Positions 23,501 through 35,874 of a stretch of DNA of 64,000 nt are shown in pieces (the first letter of the stretch is position 1; each line of letters begins with the position of its first letter). The notes under the pieces are model-generated. The model was not told the DNA's origin, made no database searches, and was given only the letters and a program-made list of their open reading frames with translations. Both the position numbers and the translations under genes were made by a program. The stretch comes from Acanthamoeba castellanii str. Neff (Eukaryota > Discosea > Longamoebia > Acanthamoebidae), in the NCBI RefSeq assembly GCF_000313135.1, contig NW_004457390.1:163846-227845 (forward strand), given 5' to 3'.

Positions 23501-23555
23501 CGTAGTCGTAGTTGGCCACGGCCTGTGCCACCTCGCGGTGGGCGGTCGTCGCCAT
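20522..23555 (-). CDS. Four-SH3-domain adaptor with C-terminal coiled coil
   Basis: Predicted scaffold binding Pro-rich ligands. Start at 23555 (MATTAHREV). SH3-1: AQAVANYDYAGRSDRELSF with GWWVGEVEGKRGLFPGSFV. SH3-2: KVVALFDFTGDNDKKISF, spliced to VLQKLQEEGWWEGELNG and LFPSNYV. SH3-3: VCLYDFKTDDTSKLSLKKGD with SWWKGRMGKKIGYFPSSYV. SH3-4: VAMYHYAARNDDEL spliced to SFTKGDRVKLVEDLSVNWY. Supported exons: 23555-22962, 22886-22701, 22623-22530, 22463 to about 22350, a short exon ending 22016, and 21906-20522. After SH3-4 comes about 180 residues of Arg/Glu/Ala coiled coil, then a Pro/Thr linker and a final heptad-like segment. Two joins are unresolved: the reading frame changes near 22360 and again near 21715 without an obvious intron. 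These may be indels. Confidence 0.75.
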
Positions 23556-23823
23556 CTCGATCTCTCGTTGCACTGCCCTTGGTGCCAGTTCGAGAGCCAG
23601 GTGCGTCTCCCTTTTTTGGCCTTGCCCAAAGTTGAATTCAAAACGACTTTGAAAACGTTTCGAAACTGTTTCGAGGAGCAAGGCAAAGGGTACGAACGCT
23701 TACGCTGGTGCTGCGTAGGAAGCATAGCAAGACAAGAAGGCAAGGTGAGTGCATCTTTGCCAGAGTGAGAAAAAACGCACCACAACTACCATTAGATTTG
23801 CGCCTTGCAAGAGTCAGGGAGGA
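23556..23823. other. Divergent promoter region, SH3 adaptor / RCC1-like
   Basis: 268 bases between divergent start codons at 23555 (minus) and 23824 (plus). No other feature recognised. Confidence 0.4.
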
Positions 23824-25916
23824 ATGCATCGAAATAGCCGGCTTGCCTTCTCCGCAACCCGCGGTGCTTCAGCAGGTGCTCGTTCGCGTGTCGGCACATC
23901 TCAGCGCCTGCGCACGCCAGCCGTCCTGTACCACCACAGCGGCCGATTCTACGCCACCACCGCACGAGGTAGCGCCTTCTCTCCGCTGCAGATTTCTCTC
24001 GTACTAATCTCATAAACCTTTTATTTATTGATTGATTGGCCAGGAAGCTGCAACACCCACTGGCGGTGTGGGGGAGCAGCTGTAGCTGGCGCAGGAGCGC
24101 TCATGCTTTATATGGCCGTCAACAGCAAGTCGGTTGTGCATGCAGAGGAACACCTACCACAAGCCACCACCAGCGCTTCCCACTCGCCAAGAGCCGAGAC
24201 CGACAAGCCCCTGGCGAGTGGCGGCAACGTGTGGGTGTGGGGCGCAGATGGCGGGACCGTGCCCTCTGCCGGGTCTTCCCCGGCCGATTCACTGGTGCCG
24301 CGGCTGGCCGCGAAGCTCAGCGGAAAGGGCATCAAGGGCCTGGCTTTCGGCGACAAGGCTGCAGCCGCCGTGACGAACAAGGTACTCACCCCCAACGCGA
24401 GCTATCGTTGAAGTCCGACTCTTACCTACCATGACACGCAGGGCGAGCTGTACTTGTGGCGAGTCGGCGAAGAGGAACCGACGCTGACCGAGCACAAAGG
24501 CGTACAGCAGGTGGCCTGCGGAAGGTGAGCCCATTTCACTGTGATCGTGCTCGCTTCATTGCACGTGGCTTACGCATTTCGCAGGAATGGACTGATCGCG
24601 GCGCTCACGGACAAAGGCGACGTCTTGCTGTGGGACGCGCGCACGCATGCCGAAGGCGGGCTGCATCCACCCGCCTCGTCTAAAGAGGCCGGTGACGCAG
24701 ATTGGAAAAACGTCAAGCGTATAGACATAGCTTCACTATCACTTCCGCCAGCGTCAGCTACTGCGACACCTGCTGCGTCGGCTTCGTCATGGTGGTGGCC
24801 ATTCGGTGGATCAGGTTCGAAAGCCGGCGCGGAAACGATCACGCAGGTCGACTGTGGCAGCGGACACGTGGCGATGGTGACCTCGCGCGGCAGAGTGCTC
24901 GTGCTCGGCGATAACAACTACGGCCAGGTACGGGACTCTACTCTAGAGCGTTGGGTCGTACATTACATGCGCCTGTAAGGCGCAGCTTTCTCATATCTGG
25001 GACAACTACTGGCTGACAGTGTGGCACGCAAGACGCATCAAACGAAACCCGAGGACCAGGCATGGTACGACCTTCGCCTGTGGTGGTCGACCTCGGGATT
25101 GCTGGCGGGGGCCACAAAGCTGTGGGCGTCTCCTGCGGTGACACCCATACAGGTACCATTGCGCTGGTCTCGCTGAATCAATACATAGAACACAAAACTG
25201 ACCTCGGCGTTCGTTTGTCCGTGGCAGCCATACTGCTGGACGATGGTGCCGTGTTCATGCTGGGCAGCGTGCATCTCAGTGGACTCAAGGGGAGCACACT
25301 GTACACCGACTCGCCTGTGCTCGTACCGCTGACGCGTGACTCCAAGTCCGTGGAAAAGCTGGGGCGGATTATCAAGCTGAGCTGCGGTGGAGAGCACACG
25401 CTAGCCCTCACCAACTACGGTGTCCTTTTGGCCTGGGGTAACGGTGCGTACTTCATCATACACTGCACGTCGCACACGCCGCCCCCCGCGGCTGACGTAT
25501 GCAATCGGCAGGGATGTATGGCCAAGTGCCCGACAACCAGGGCAAGCACATCAACACGGCTCACCCTGTGCTCAGGGCGCCATTCTTCAACGCCGAAGGC
25601 AAGGAATTCATCAACAACGAGGTGAAGGAGCTCCAATGCGGCAACGAGCATTGCCTCGCCCTCACCAAGGGAGGCGACGTGTGGTCCTTCGGCCGAAACG
25701 ACCGGGTACTCCCGCCAATGCCCTCCTGGATGAATGAGCAGGCCTTCACTGACCTTTCATTCACTTCCTTCTTTCTCGCACCATCAGGGACAGTGCGGCG
25801 TCGGCAACCGCGCGCATCAGAAGACACCGCACAAGGTGACCAAACTGCAGTCGCGCAAGGACAAGATCTCCGCCATCGCCTGCGGCCAGCACACCTCGGC
25901 TGCCATCGAAGAGTGA
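23824..25916 (+). CDS. Mitochondrial RCC1-repeat protein (RCC1L/Fmp25-like)
   Basis: Eight exons join in phase: 23824-23968, 24044-24381, 24442-24524, 24585-24927, 25020-25152, 25228-25443, 25512-25705, 25788-25916. The N-terminus is a strong mitochondrial presequence (HRNSRLAFSATRG...RFYATTARG), followed by one membrane span (GGAAVAGAGALMLYMAV). RCC1 blades follow: GNVWVWGADGG, GELYLWRVG, GDVLLWDAR, VLVLGDNNYGQCG, SCGGEHTLALTNYGVLLAWGNGMYGQ, CGNEHCLALTKGGDVWSFGRNDRGQCG and a final ACGQHTSAAIEE. Presequence plus span plus propeller resembles yeast Fmp25 and human RCC1L, which act in mitochondria; the function here is inferred from that resemblance and no exchange activity should be assumed. 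Confidence 0.85.
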
Positions 25917-26655
25917 GCGCAGAAATATGAAATATAAATTTCAAGGAAAAAATTGGAAATATAAAAGATTGAGATGAGAAAAAGCAGATTAAAAGAATAA
26001 TTGGCCAAGAAGCATCGCCAAAGGAATCTGGTCCATGCTGCCTCTGGGGAGCTAGAGACGTTGCCTCCGAAACAAGATATGGACAAAGCGCAATACACCG
26101 CTTGCCCAGACCTCCGACATTCACCACGCAATTCCCCCCTCCGTTCGACCTTGTACGACTCCCATTTGGTGCCATCTTTATTGCCTTTTCCATTCATTAA
26201 TTCCATTTGGATGCAGCTCGACGCTGTCGGCATCCAACAGTTCACCCACGCGTGGGGTACGACATCCACCTTGATTTATTCACATATATTAATTTACAAA
26301 AACAATCCTTGCGTGGTGGTGCACAACCAACAGAGCCCCCAGCGGAGAACAAACCGCAACGACGACAGCCCTCATGGTATCTGTTTGCTGGACACTCAGC
26401 CGGGGACTCCTCAGCCGCCGCAGCCACTCGGTACGCACACGGGTCTCCACCGCTTTGCTCGCACTCGTCTAACGTAACGACGACACCCCCCACATGCAAC
26501 AGCACAAGAGACCACCAAATCGTTCAGACTAGGACCCAGACTGGGGTTGCTTCAGAGCCCCAACAAGAAGTCGTCCGGTACGAGCTTGCCACACAAGTGT
26601 GCGTGGCTGTGCTGCTCCTTCCAGGTCCCTCTTCTAATACTCGATCCTCGTGCCC
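25917..26655. other. Intergenic region with weak minus-strand coding signal
   Basis: About 740 bases. Near 26285-26455 a minus-strand frame ends with a stop and is followed by AATAAA on the same strand, which looks like the 3' end of a small gene, but I could not connect it to a start codon. A minus-strand frame with a membrane-like segment (ASALVLFVIASTAIAAGIVLW, 26864-26676) overlaps the SUMO protease N-terminal region and is equally unresolved. Confidence 0.3.
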
Positions 26656-29600
26656 ATGTACCTTGACGCAGGCACTCAGCGCACGAAGACATTCAGCAAG
26701 CGTCGCGAGTTACTCTTTGAGCCCGTCCCCGATGCTTGGAATGGAGGCGGGTCGCGGGCGACGAAGGCCTCGGCACGAGAAGAGCAGAACCCCGACCATA
26801 AGACAATACCGGCAGCGATGGCGGTCGAGGCGATAACAAACAAGACGAGAGCTGAGGCGCACATGGAGGAAAAGGACGAAGAGGCACGAAGAAAGGAGGA
26901 AGAAGATGAAAATGACGGAAGAGACACACCGCACCACTACCGCCAAGTCGATGGCGACGACGGCGGAGGACAACGAAATTATCCACAACTACTGGAGCGA
27001 ACTCAACGATCAGCGGGGAGGCGGTGGAGGATCATACGGAATGGGGAGAGCGCATTTCCAATGAGAAGATGCCAGCGAGGAAGAGCCAGGCGAACCAGAG
27101 CGAGAAGGTGAGGGAGGCCCAAGAGAAGACCAAGAAGCTGATGGCCGACAACGACTTGCAAGATGCATTTACTGGAGGTACGACGATTCACTCTCACTGT
27201 AGCGCGCGCGCACGCACGCAATCGGGCTCACGTAGGCGTGCCAATCGTGGATGTCAGCGATCACAACCAGGCTGGTCACCGGTGCGAGGGCCAAGGCTAG
27301 GAGCCGGTACGATGTACAGGAGAAGCAGGAGGGTGAGCAGAAGAGAACATTCTCGCCCGCCGATCCACCAAAGGTCTCCCGCCCCAGGACCAGACAAAAG
27401 CCCGAACCCAAGCCCAAGCCCAAGCCCAAGCCCGTGGTGATTACTATCGACGATGATGGTATTCCTCTCTTTTCTGCAATGGCCGTTGCTTTCACGCGCA
27501 TGAGCTCTGATCTGAACACCCTATCGTGGTGTATGTGGTGTGTGTGTCGCAATGTGTAGACAGCATGAGCCAGGACTCCTTTGCCGAAGCCTCCAGTGCC
27601 GCCCCGCCAAGAAAGCGTGCGCGGGGTGATACGCCGAGCTACTACTCGCCGCGCGTCGTGTTTGGTCGTATGGACTACGCCGACGTGCAGTGGGAGATCC
27701 GCTGGGAGCAGGCTGAGCTGGCCATTCGTACGGTGAAGCAGCTCACCGCCGACGACGACGGCGACCCCTATGCTTTTGACGACGGCGACGGCGACTACGC
27801 ACCCGATGAACCGAAACAACGAAACGCAAAACGAAAAGAGTGTCAGCCTCTCGCGCGGGCAGCGCCAAAAGCCACCGAGGACAGAGAGTTCCATATCCCC
27901 TACACCGACCTAGCCCGTGTTGCGGTACCGTCAACATTCATCTCTCTCTCCCTTTCGCTGGCTCTCCGAGATCTCGCTCACGCTCGGTGCCAGGAGTTGA
28001 CGTCGACTGGGCTGGTTGCCGTGAGGACACGGACAATTCTGAGTCAAATCGATTCCTACTACTACGACCCACAAAACAGAGGTATATAGCATCCACGGCC
28101 GCACAACGTAGACACTTGTTAGATGCCTGTGGTGTTTGATAGCTTACAATGCGGCGACTGTCCATCAGATGGTAGTCGGCACTACATCCACATCTACTGC
28201 TCCAACGGGAACGAATGGCGAGAGGAGTGGCACAAGGTGAAGACAATTCTCGCGGAAGCCAGCATCAAAACGGCATCCATCACGTACGTCCGCCCTCAAG
28301 ACTTAGCGCTTATTAGCTAACTGGTGTCCCAAACTGCTAACGCTGGTCTACGCAGCGAGGCCACTTATGCGGAATTCAACATCGGAGCCTTGGATCGACA
28401 GACGGTTCCGTCATCAATCGCCTCCATTAAACGCTATACCACACGCTCCATGTCACGCAAGCCCACCACGACTCGGTTCGTCACCTTCCAGTCTCCGCCA
28501 CTTGACTACTATGCTGACACTCACTCTTCCTGCAGCCGATTCATATCGACAAAGAAGATCATCACCTACCCGCCAGGTCGCTCAAGGTACACACACGACA
28601 CACGACACGACCAACGACAACACACGACACACACGACACACACGACACACACACACAGTACTAAACTTACGTGAATTGTGTGTTTGCAGAGATGTGGTCA
28701 CTCTCACGCAGGCGGACGTCGAGCGACTTGAGCCCGAACAGCTGCTGAACGACAACATCATCGAGTTCTACCTCAAGTACCTCTACGAGGAGGCCCTCTT
28801 CCCCGACAACGCGCCGCAGAGGGATCAGTTCTACTTCTTCAACACCTTCTTCTGGCCCAAGCTGCAGTCCCTTAAGAGCGAGGACCAAATGAAGAATCTC
28901 CTCTCGTGGACCCGCAACGTCGACATATTTAAGAAGCGATTCCTCTTCGTGCCCATCAACGACGGGTACACGCCCGCTATACACGGCACACGGTGCACAC
29001 GGCACACGGCGCACACACCCATGTATTGTGGCTAATGCTTTATCGAACCCAAGGTTCCACTGGAACGTGGTGGCGATCTGCAATCCGGGCTCCATCGTAC
29101 ACGCGCAAACGCCCGGGGCGATGGACAAGCTGCCAAAGGAGGAGTGGCCAGTCATGGTCCACATGTGCTCGCTCCACTCGACGGCCGGCCACGTGTTCAA
29201 CAAGCTGCGAGCGTACGTTTGTTGTCCTCAGCTCATTTCTTTTGTCTCTTTGAGACGAGACGATCCAAAGGCTTGTGGCTCACATATGTTTGGTATGTAT
29301 GAATTCGGGTGATTATAGCTATCTTGGCGTGGCGTGGAATGCGGACGATAGCAGGCCCAGTATCAAAGTCACCAAGGACTCGCTGTTGGGTTTCATCCCC
29401 AATGTACGACTGCTACTACTACTTGCCTCCCTCCTTTTCCCTTTGGTTTCTCTCTCGAATGGCTCACTAACGTCAGCACAATCGATTCTGTCGGGTGTTT
29501 GGCTGCACAGCTGCCGGAGCAACAGAACGGCTCGGATTGTGGCGTGTTTCTGCTCCAATACGTGGAGGGCTTCTGCAGGAACCCGCCCACTCTCTACACC

Positions 29601-31948
29601 AAGGAGGACCTGAAGGTTACGGTACTGTGGCCTCTGCCTCGTTGTGTAGTGTCATGTGAAGTGTGTGTGTCGTGTGTGTCGTGTGTGTTCGCCTGATGCT
29701 AATTGTGTGGTGGTCACTGGTCTTAATTGTACAGCTCAACCGCAGCTGGTTCGACAACGAGACGATTACCCAAAAGCGAAGGGAGATCAAGGATCTCATT
29801 GCTCGCATCGCCTGCGAGCAGGAACCCGTGACCGACGAGCCCGAGCAGGCCGAGGGACCCAAGGACGAGGCTGAAGCGGCTGCTGCCACTACCACCACCA
29901 CTCAGTCGTCGGCCGGTGATGCTTCGGTCAAGTCAGGCTCCAGCGATGAAGGAGAGGCTCCGCCATCATGCGGCGGCGAGGTGGAAGTGTACGTCGTCGG
30001 CGAAGAGACAAACAAGAACGAAACGAGAATGGACTCAAAGAATGAAGACGAGGACGGCGACGACGACAACACGCAGCTGCCCATCGAGCGCGGCGGCGTT
30101 GAAGCACACACCGGTGTGATGGAGGTCGAAGAAGCAGAAGAGAGGGAGGAGGCCGCGAGGGACGACTCCAGCCTGGGCAGCGACCTCACCCCGCCTTCGC
30201 CGCTGAGTCTGAACTCGGCCCCGGTCAGCAGCGACGACGAAATGCTGAAGGAGCTGGTGGCACAGGAGGCCGACGATCGCATGCCCACCTCGGGCGCCGC
30301 CAGACGACCTAGCCCAGGGCTTTCGCCGCCGCGCTCGACCACCACTCGAGAGGTTGCGATGGCAGACCTCGACGAGGGCGAGGGCGAGGGCAGCGGGGAG
30401 ACGCCGGGCATGGAGCTCAAGGTGGCGCGATGGACCGAGAAGAGGAAGCGGAAGGGCGAAGAACGACGCCGAGAAACGAAAAAGGTAAAGAAAGCGACGG
30501 CGGGCCGGGGCGGCGACGGAGAGCGTGACCAGTCCTGCGCAGTACTCTTGGTACCGAGTTCGCCACAGTCCCGGGCGGAGGACGATGACGAGAACGAGGC
30601 GGAGGAGGAGGAGCGAGGGAGCAAGAAGGCCGTAGGCTACGAGGGTGATTCAGATATCGACATCTGGGTCCTGTCGCCACGGCTTCAGCCGGATTTCGAT
30701 CCCGTCTTCGAAGCCAACGCCAGCAAGCAGCGAGACCGAGAGCGTGACGACAACGACGAAGAAGAGGAGGGCGAAGGCAAGACGACGAAGAAGAGGTGGG
30801 CCAAACGACGGAAGCGAGAGGAGAACGGCAGCAGTGGAATGGAGGATGAGGCTGAGGAAGCGGTGATCACGGCGGTCGTGCCCGCATCGTCGTCATCGAC
30901 CAGCGTGCGAGCGTCAACGGTCGACACGTCGGCGGCCCGACCATCAGGGCGGACCGTGCTACCGGTCGCAGCGTCGCCGCCGGCGTCGCCGCACCGACAG
31001 AAGGTCCCAATCGGCGACGGAGGACAGACCGTTGTCGTCGACATCGGCGAAGAAGAAAAAGAAGAAGGCGAACAGAGAAAAGCGAAGGAGGAGAAGGAGA
31101 AGCGGGCAGCGCAGTCGAGAAGTCGCGGCGCGACAGGCACCAAGGGCGAAAGCTGGTGGTCTATCGTCCGCGGAAGCTTGTCGGGCCTGCGGTCAGCCTG
31201 GCCCACAACGACTCCGGGCGCAGCAGTAGGACCCGCCGGCGAGTCGATGCACGGACAGCAACTCATTTTGGCGCCACTACCACCACCAGGCCAAGACGAA
31301 GACCCTCTGCTGAATAGAAGAGACGAGGAGGGGCAGACCATGGCAACACCGACGCCAACGCCAACGACGACGCCGACGCCAACGAGCACCTCGACGGAGA
31401 CGACGATGACGAGTTCGGCCGAGAATGATATCAGTAGCTCCGGCTCGGGCAAACGAAAGCGGCTACGAAAGCGACGAAGAAAAGGAAAACACGGCAGCCA
31501 AGCCGACGACAGTCTCAGCTCAGAGGCCAGCCTGCCCTTTGACGGCGAAGGCGGCGAAGGCGGATCACCAGTGTTCCACGTGGTCTACGACGCTGTGGCG
31601 GTGGCCGACCGCGAGGCCGCGCACGGGCGGTGGGACACCACCGCAGCGGGCCTGCCCGCCGAGGTCAAAGAGGAGGCGAACGACGGGGAGGAGAACGAGC
31701 AGGCGAGCGAAGAGATGATGAGGAACGCGGTTGAAGAAGAAGATGGAGGAGGAGGAAAAGAAGAGGAAGAAGCCAACGACGACGACTCGGGCACGATCAG
31801 CGATCCGCATCCGGGGCGATTGCGCCACGCCAATGGGCCGCGGTGCGTGGCGGGACGAACGAAGACGAAGGAGGGCCTGGCGATGAAGAAGGTCACAAAG
31901 AAGGGCAAGGGCACGCCCAAGCCCGCCATCAGAACGCTGGGTCCGTAA
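26656..31948 (+). CDS. Ulp2/SENP6-7-type SUMO protease (C48) with long acidic tail
   Basis: Predicted SUMO-cleaving cysteine protease. Catalytic exons are firm: 28690-28965, 29054-29212, 29319-29403, 29511-29621, 29734-31948; earlier exons include 27258-27458, one starting 27560, and one ending 28272. Domain: ITYPPGRSRDVVTLTQADVERL, LLNDNIIEFYLKYL, FFNTFFWPKL, then His in FHWNVVAICNPG (29058-29060), MVHMCSLHSTAGHVF, and Gln/Cys in PEQQNGSDCGVFLLQY (Cys 29538-29540). Ulp proteases carry Asp in a DS(L/M) motif after the His strand; here that place reads MCSLHS, with TGC at 29166-29168. About 700 residues of acidic/Lys-Arg low complexity follow. The N-terminus is uncertain: open frames from ATG 26656 and ATG 26912 would need frame changes to reach the firm frame at 27027, and ATG 27069 is the conservative start. 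Confidence 0.8.
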
Positions 31949-32420
31949 TGTGTAAGATCCCCCCCCCCAAGGCCAAGCCTGCCCAAGAGGGAGTGGTAAA
32001 ATGTAATCTCTCATCACCGCCATCATCTTGTTGGTGGTGCGCACCACCCAGAGCCTCGTTGACCTCTTGCAGAGCAACGCTGAGGCAATTTCAATTTCTC
32101 TTCACTCTCAGTCAGCCAACACCACAAGACTTGTGTAGCAGTGCACATAGCTCTGGCCTCCAACCTGAAGAACAAATTTGAGGAGCTGGCCAAGGTAGCT
32201 CTTCTTGTTGATGGTTCTCTTCTTTAACGATCTGGTGTTGATTGATGGTTTTGTGGGGGGGGGGATGTAGCCACCGCCTGAGCCCGAGAGGAAGAAGACG
32301 GGCGGCAAGGTGGGCTGGAACGACCCGGCGGCGCAGGGCCAGAAGAAGGTCCACAAGGGCGGCCACACCGTCATCGGCAACGGCCCCCCGCCCAAGAAGA
32401 GCCTCACCGACCTGCCCTGA
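31948..32420 (+). CDS. Small basic Pro/Lys-rich protein, unknown
   Basis: Three exons join in phase: 31948 to about 31998, 32129-32194, 32271-32420, with GT-AG introns. The protein begins CKIPPPKAKPAQEGV, continues ALASNLKNKFEELAKPPPEPE, and ends KKTGGKVGWNDPAAQGQKK to a stop after SLTDLP, about 88 residues. No domain recognised. The proposed ATG overlaps the stop of the SUMO protease gene (TAATG), which is unusual in a eukaryote. The start may be wrong, the two could be one transcript, or a longer unrecognised 5' exon may exist. The last two exons are the better supported part. Confidence 0.5.
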
Positions 32421-32629
32421 CCGTCGCGACAGCCCCCGTGTAAATTGAATGATTTATTATTTATTTTCCGCTAACGCCACTGGCTCCCCAATGGGCGAGT
32501 ACATAACTGATAAATAAATATAATTGGCCATAATTAGCAGCAACAGCTGCTGCGCCTGTGATCACGCTGACCAACCGTTCAGCCACAACTCAGCTTTACA
32601 AAAGATCAAACAAAGGAGACGAGTGGAGG

Positions 32630-34884
32630 ATGAGCCAGCAGAGGGAGTGGCGCGCCAAGTTGTCGCCTCCTTCTGACATAACGCCGGCAGCACTGCACGC
32701 CTCTGCTACCGCCCCCGGCCTTGAGCCTCCCGCCACGTAAACCTGCAAGCCCAATAATATTTTATATTCTTTGTTTTATTTTATGTTTAGTTATTTATTT
32801 GTACCGGAAAGCGAGCGGAGCAGTTTCGTTGCCAGCCCTGAGTTCTTGACCGATACACCACTCACGGAGCGCGCACGGCCAACTGACTTCACTCCTTTCA
32901 TCACTTCGCCAACAATACTCAGACCGGAGGCTGGCGGCACACCTCTGTCTGTAAGTCCGGAGAGGCTGACCACAACCAGTCCACGCCCTTTTCGCAAGTA
33001 CGACCCCAAACTCGCTCTCTTTACTGACCCCCCCCCTCTTTCATCTTTTAATTTTATAAACTTAACTTTTAATTTTATGAGTATTATCCCAAATAATCGC
33101 AATTTCCGTTTTGTGAGCTTTTGCGTTGTCATGACACGAGCTCACCACCGCACCGCACCGCACCGCACACGCCACACATCGCACACGCACGGTGGTGCTG
33201 GTGATCCCTTCATGATAGGAAAGGGCGCCCGGGGACGCTGCACCTGGCCTTGCCCAAGGGATTCAGCGCCGAACTTGGCGAGCAGGCTTGGGTCATCCAA
33301 GAGCCCTCGACCGCGACACCGCCCAACGACAACGACACCGGCAACGGCCCAGAGGCCGCCGCCATGAACCGCAGCGAGCCGGGTCTGGTGCGCAAGGAGC
33401 CGCTGCGCCGGTCCAAGGACGACGGCTCGGCGAAGACCGGCGGCGGCGCGACTCCGCTCAACAGGTCCGACCCGTTGTCGACAGAGCGCGACGAGCGGAA
33501 GCGCAGCAAGCGGGCGTCGAGGGAGAAGAAGGCGGCCGAGCGAATGATGGAGTGGCGGGCCGCCACGAAGGACAAGTGGACGTCGAGCGACGAGTCGCCG
33601 CCGCTGTCGCCGCGGGGAGCCGGCGGCGGGCTGGGCTTCAGCGCCGCGCCCACTGGGATCTACAATGGCTTCGTGCTGCCGCACGGCAAGGTACGCACAA
33701 CACATAACACATACATGTGATGCATCGCCACCCTCCACGTTCTTTCTCTTTCTTTCGTTTTCTCTTTCTCTTTCTCTCTTTCCTTCAAATGGCAACGCAT
33801 ATCCTAATCGGGGTGCGCCGAGCAACGATGACCAGCGGAGATTGTGTCATTCTTTTGTTTGTTTTTAGCGTTTGTTTATTCAACACTTTTCATATATCAC
33901 TTTGGCTTGGCTCGCTGCCGCCACACACACATATATTTTCTTTATCATTTTTCTTTTTTACATAATATCTGTGACCTTATATATGTTCGATATTGGAGGA
34001 AGTGCTGGCAATAGCAGCGCCAAGAAACAGCGCGGTGGTGGTGACCTGGTCCTGGCCAAGTACCGGGGGTGGTCCAGCTTCCACCAGGCCTCACAGACCC
34101 TGGAGGACTCTCCCTGCCTCCTTCGGGCGGCGACACTCCACGCTATCCCAGTTTAGGCTCTTCCTTTCTTTTTCATCATTCCATTTATTTGTCTATTATT
34201 CTTTTTATTGTATTTTATTCATCAGTATACGTATTATCAATTGAATATTTTATTTATCAGTAAATATTATCAATTGTTGTGCCAGCAACATGGCAAGGAG
34301 GCCGACGGGTCTGCATCGACTCAACAGACCGAGCTGCTGCCTGGCGAGAGCCTGGTCGTGGTGCACGAGGGCGTGGTGGTGGGCCTCAACCAGGTACGCA
34401 TACTTTTATTATTTATTATTTGTTAATTGTTCATTATTGTTTATTATTTACTCACATTGCGGTGATCGATTCAGGCGCGCGTCGGGCAACTGGGCAACCT
34501 CCACATCACCAACTTCCGCCTCTCCTTCTACAGCAAGGTACGCGCACTATGCCCTCTTAACGCTTTGCCGTCTTGTCTGCCGCACATCAGCTTATCGCAT
34601 GGACGTTGCAGGAAGCTGGTCGCATCATGGACCTCCCGCTGGCGCTCATTCTCAACCAGAAAGTCGAGACAAAGGGGCGAATCGAGGTGCACCGTCTTGC
34701 TCCTCGCACTCGCACTCATTTTTCTAACTTTGTGTGAGACATGTAGGGCGGGTTGCTGTATCTGCTCTGCAAGGACTTGCGCACCGTGTACATCACCTTC
34801 ACGACAACCGAAGGCCTCACACAGGTTCCGTTCGCACGCACCACCGCACGCGCGCGTACCACGCACACGCACACACACACACAC

Positions 34885-34922
<38 letters not shown>

Positions 34923-35816
34923 ACACACGCACACACAGCCTCTCTATAATACGGTCGACTTCTCACCAAGATGCAACACCCAATATCCAACACTATAGAC
35001 AAAGAAGTGGATCAAGCAAAACATATTCCCACCGAAGGTCACGTCATTGTTTGCCTTCAAGAGCGGCGAGCAACCGGCACCGGCCTTGGGCGTCTACGAT
35101 CTCCACAACGTGAGCTGCTCTTGCCCACCATCAGGCCAAACACCTGGTCTAGCTTGATCGACTGACGCTCTGATTTTTATACACCAGGAGTTCATGAGGC
35201 AGGGAGCCTTGCACTCGGACTGGCGTATCACCAGCATCAACAAGGTGCGTGTCATTGCCCAATTCACCCGAAGTCGTCGCGCCCATGCCACCACTCAACC
35301 TCTCTTTCTTTCCCTTCAATTGGCAGAACTACAAGCTCTGCGTCAGCTACCCCAAGATGTTCGTGGTGCCGAGCTCGATCAAGGACGATGACCTCATCAA
35401 CACCGCGCCCCTGCACCACAAGGGTATCTCTTGTCAAGTTGAAGTTTCGATATTTTCTTTCGGCATTGACTCGTGTCGTGGCCGCGGCGTAGGACGTACT
35501 ATTGCGCTGTGCTGGCATCATCCGTCGTCCAAGGCGGCGCTCCTTCGTCGCAGCTATGATCCCCAGTCGCCCGATTCACAACACGAGGTCTGCTTTATCG
35601 CTTTATCGCTTTGTTTCTCTCTTTTCTTTGTTTCTCTTCTTTCTTTCCTGCTTGAGTTTGTTCTCAGCTTCTCACCCATACTCCTGCAGGACCCCATTTT
35701 GGAGCACCTGTGGCGATTGAATCCCGGCACAGCCACTCGAAAGAATCGAGGTAACGTCACAGACCATACAGCGATGTGTGGCGACACTTCACTCACACGA
35801 TCACACGATCACACGA

Positions 35817-35874
<58 letters not shown>

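Noticed and set aside
26676..26864. Minus-strand single-pass membrane protein
   Set aside because: The hydrophobic segment is convincing, but no downstream exon in phase was found, and the plus strand of the same bases reads as a plausible charged N-terminus for the SUMO protease.
30685..31452. Minus-strand Ser/Val-rich frame opposite the SUMO protease tail
   Set aside because: It is the complement of Glu/Asp/Lys/Arg repeats and has no start context or domain.
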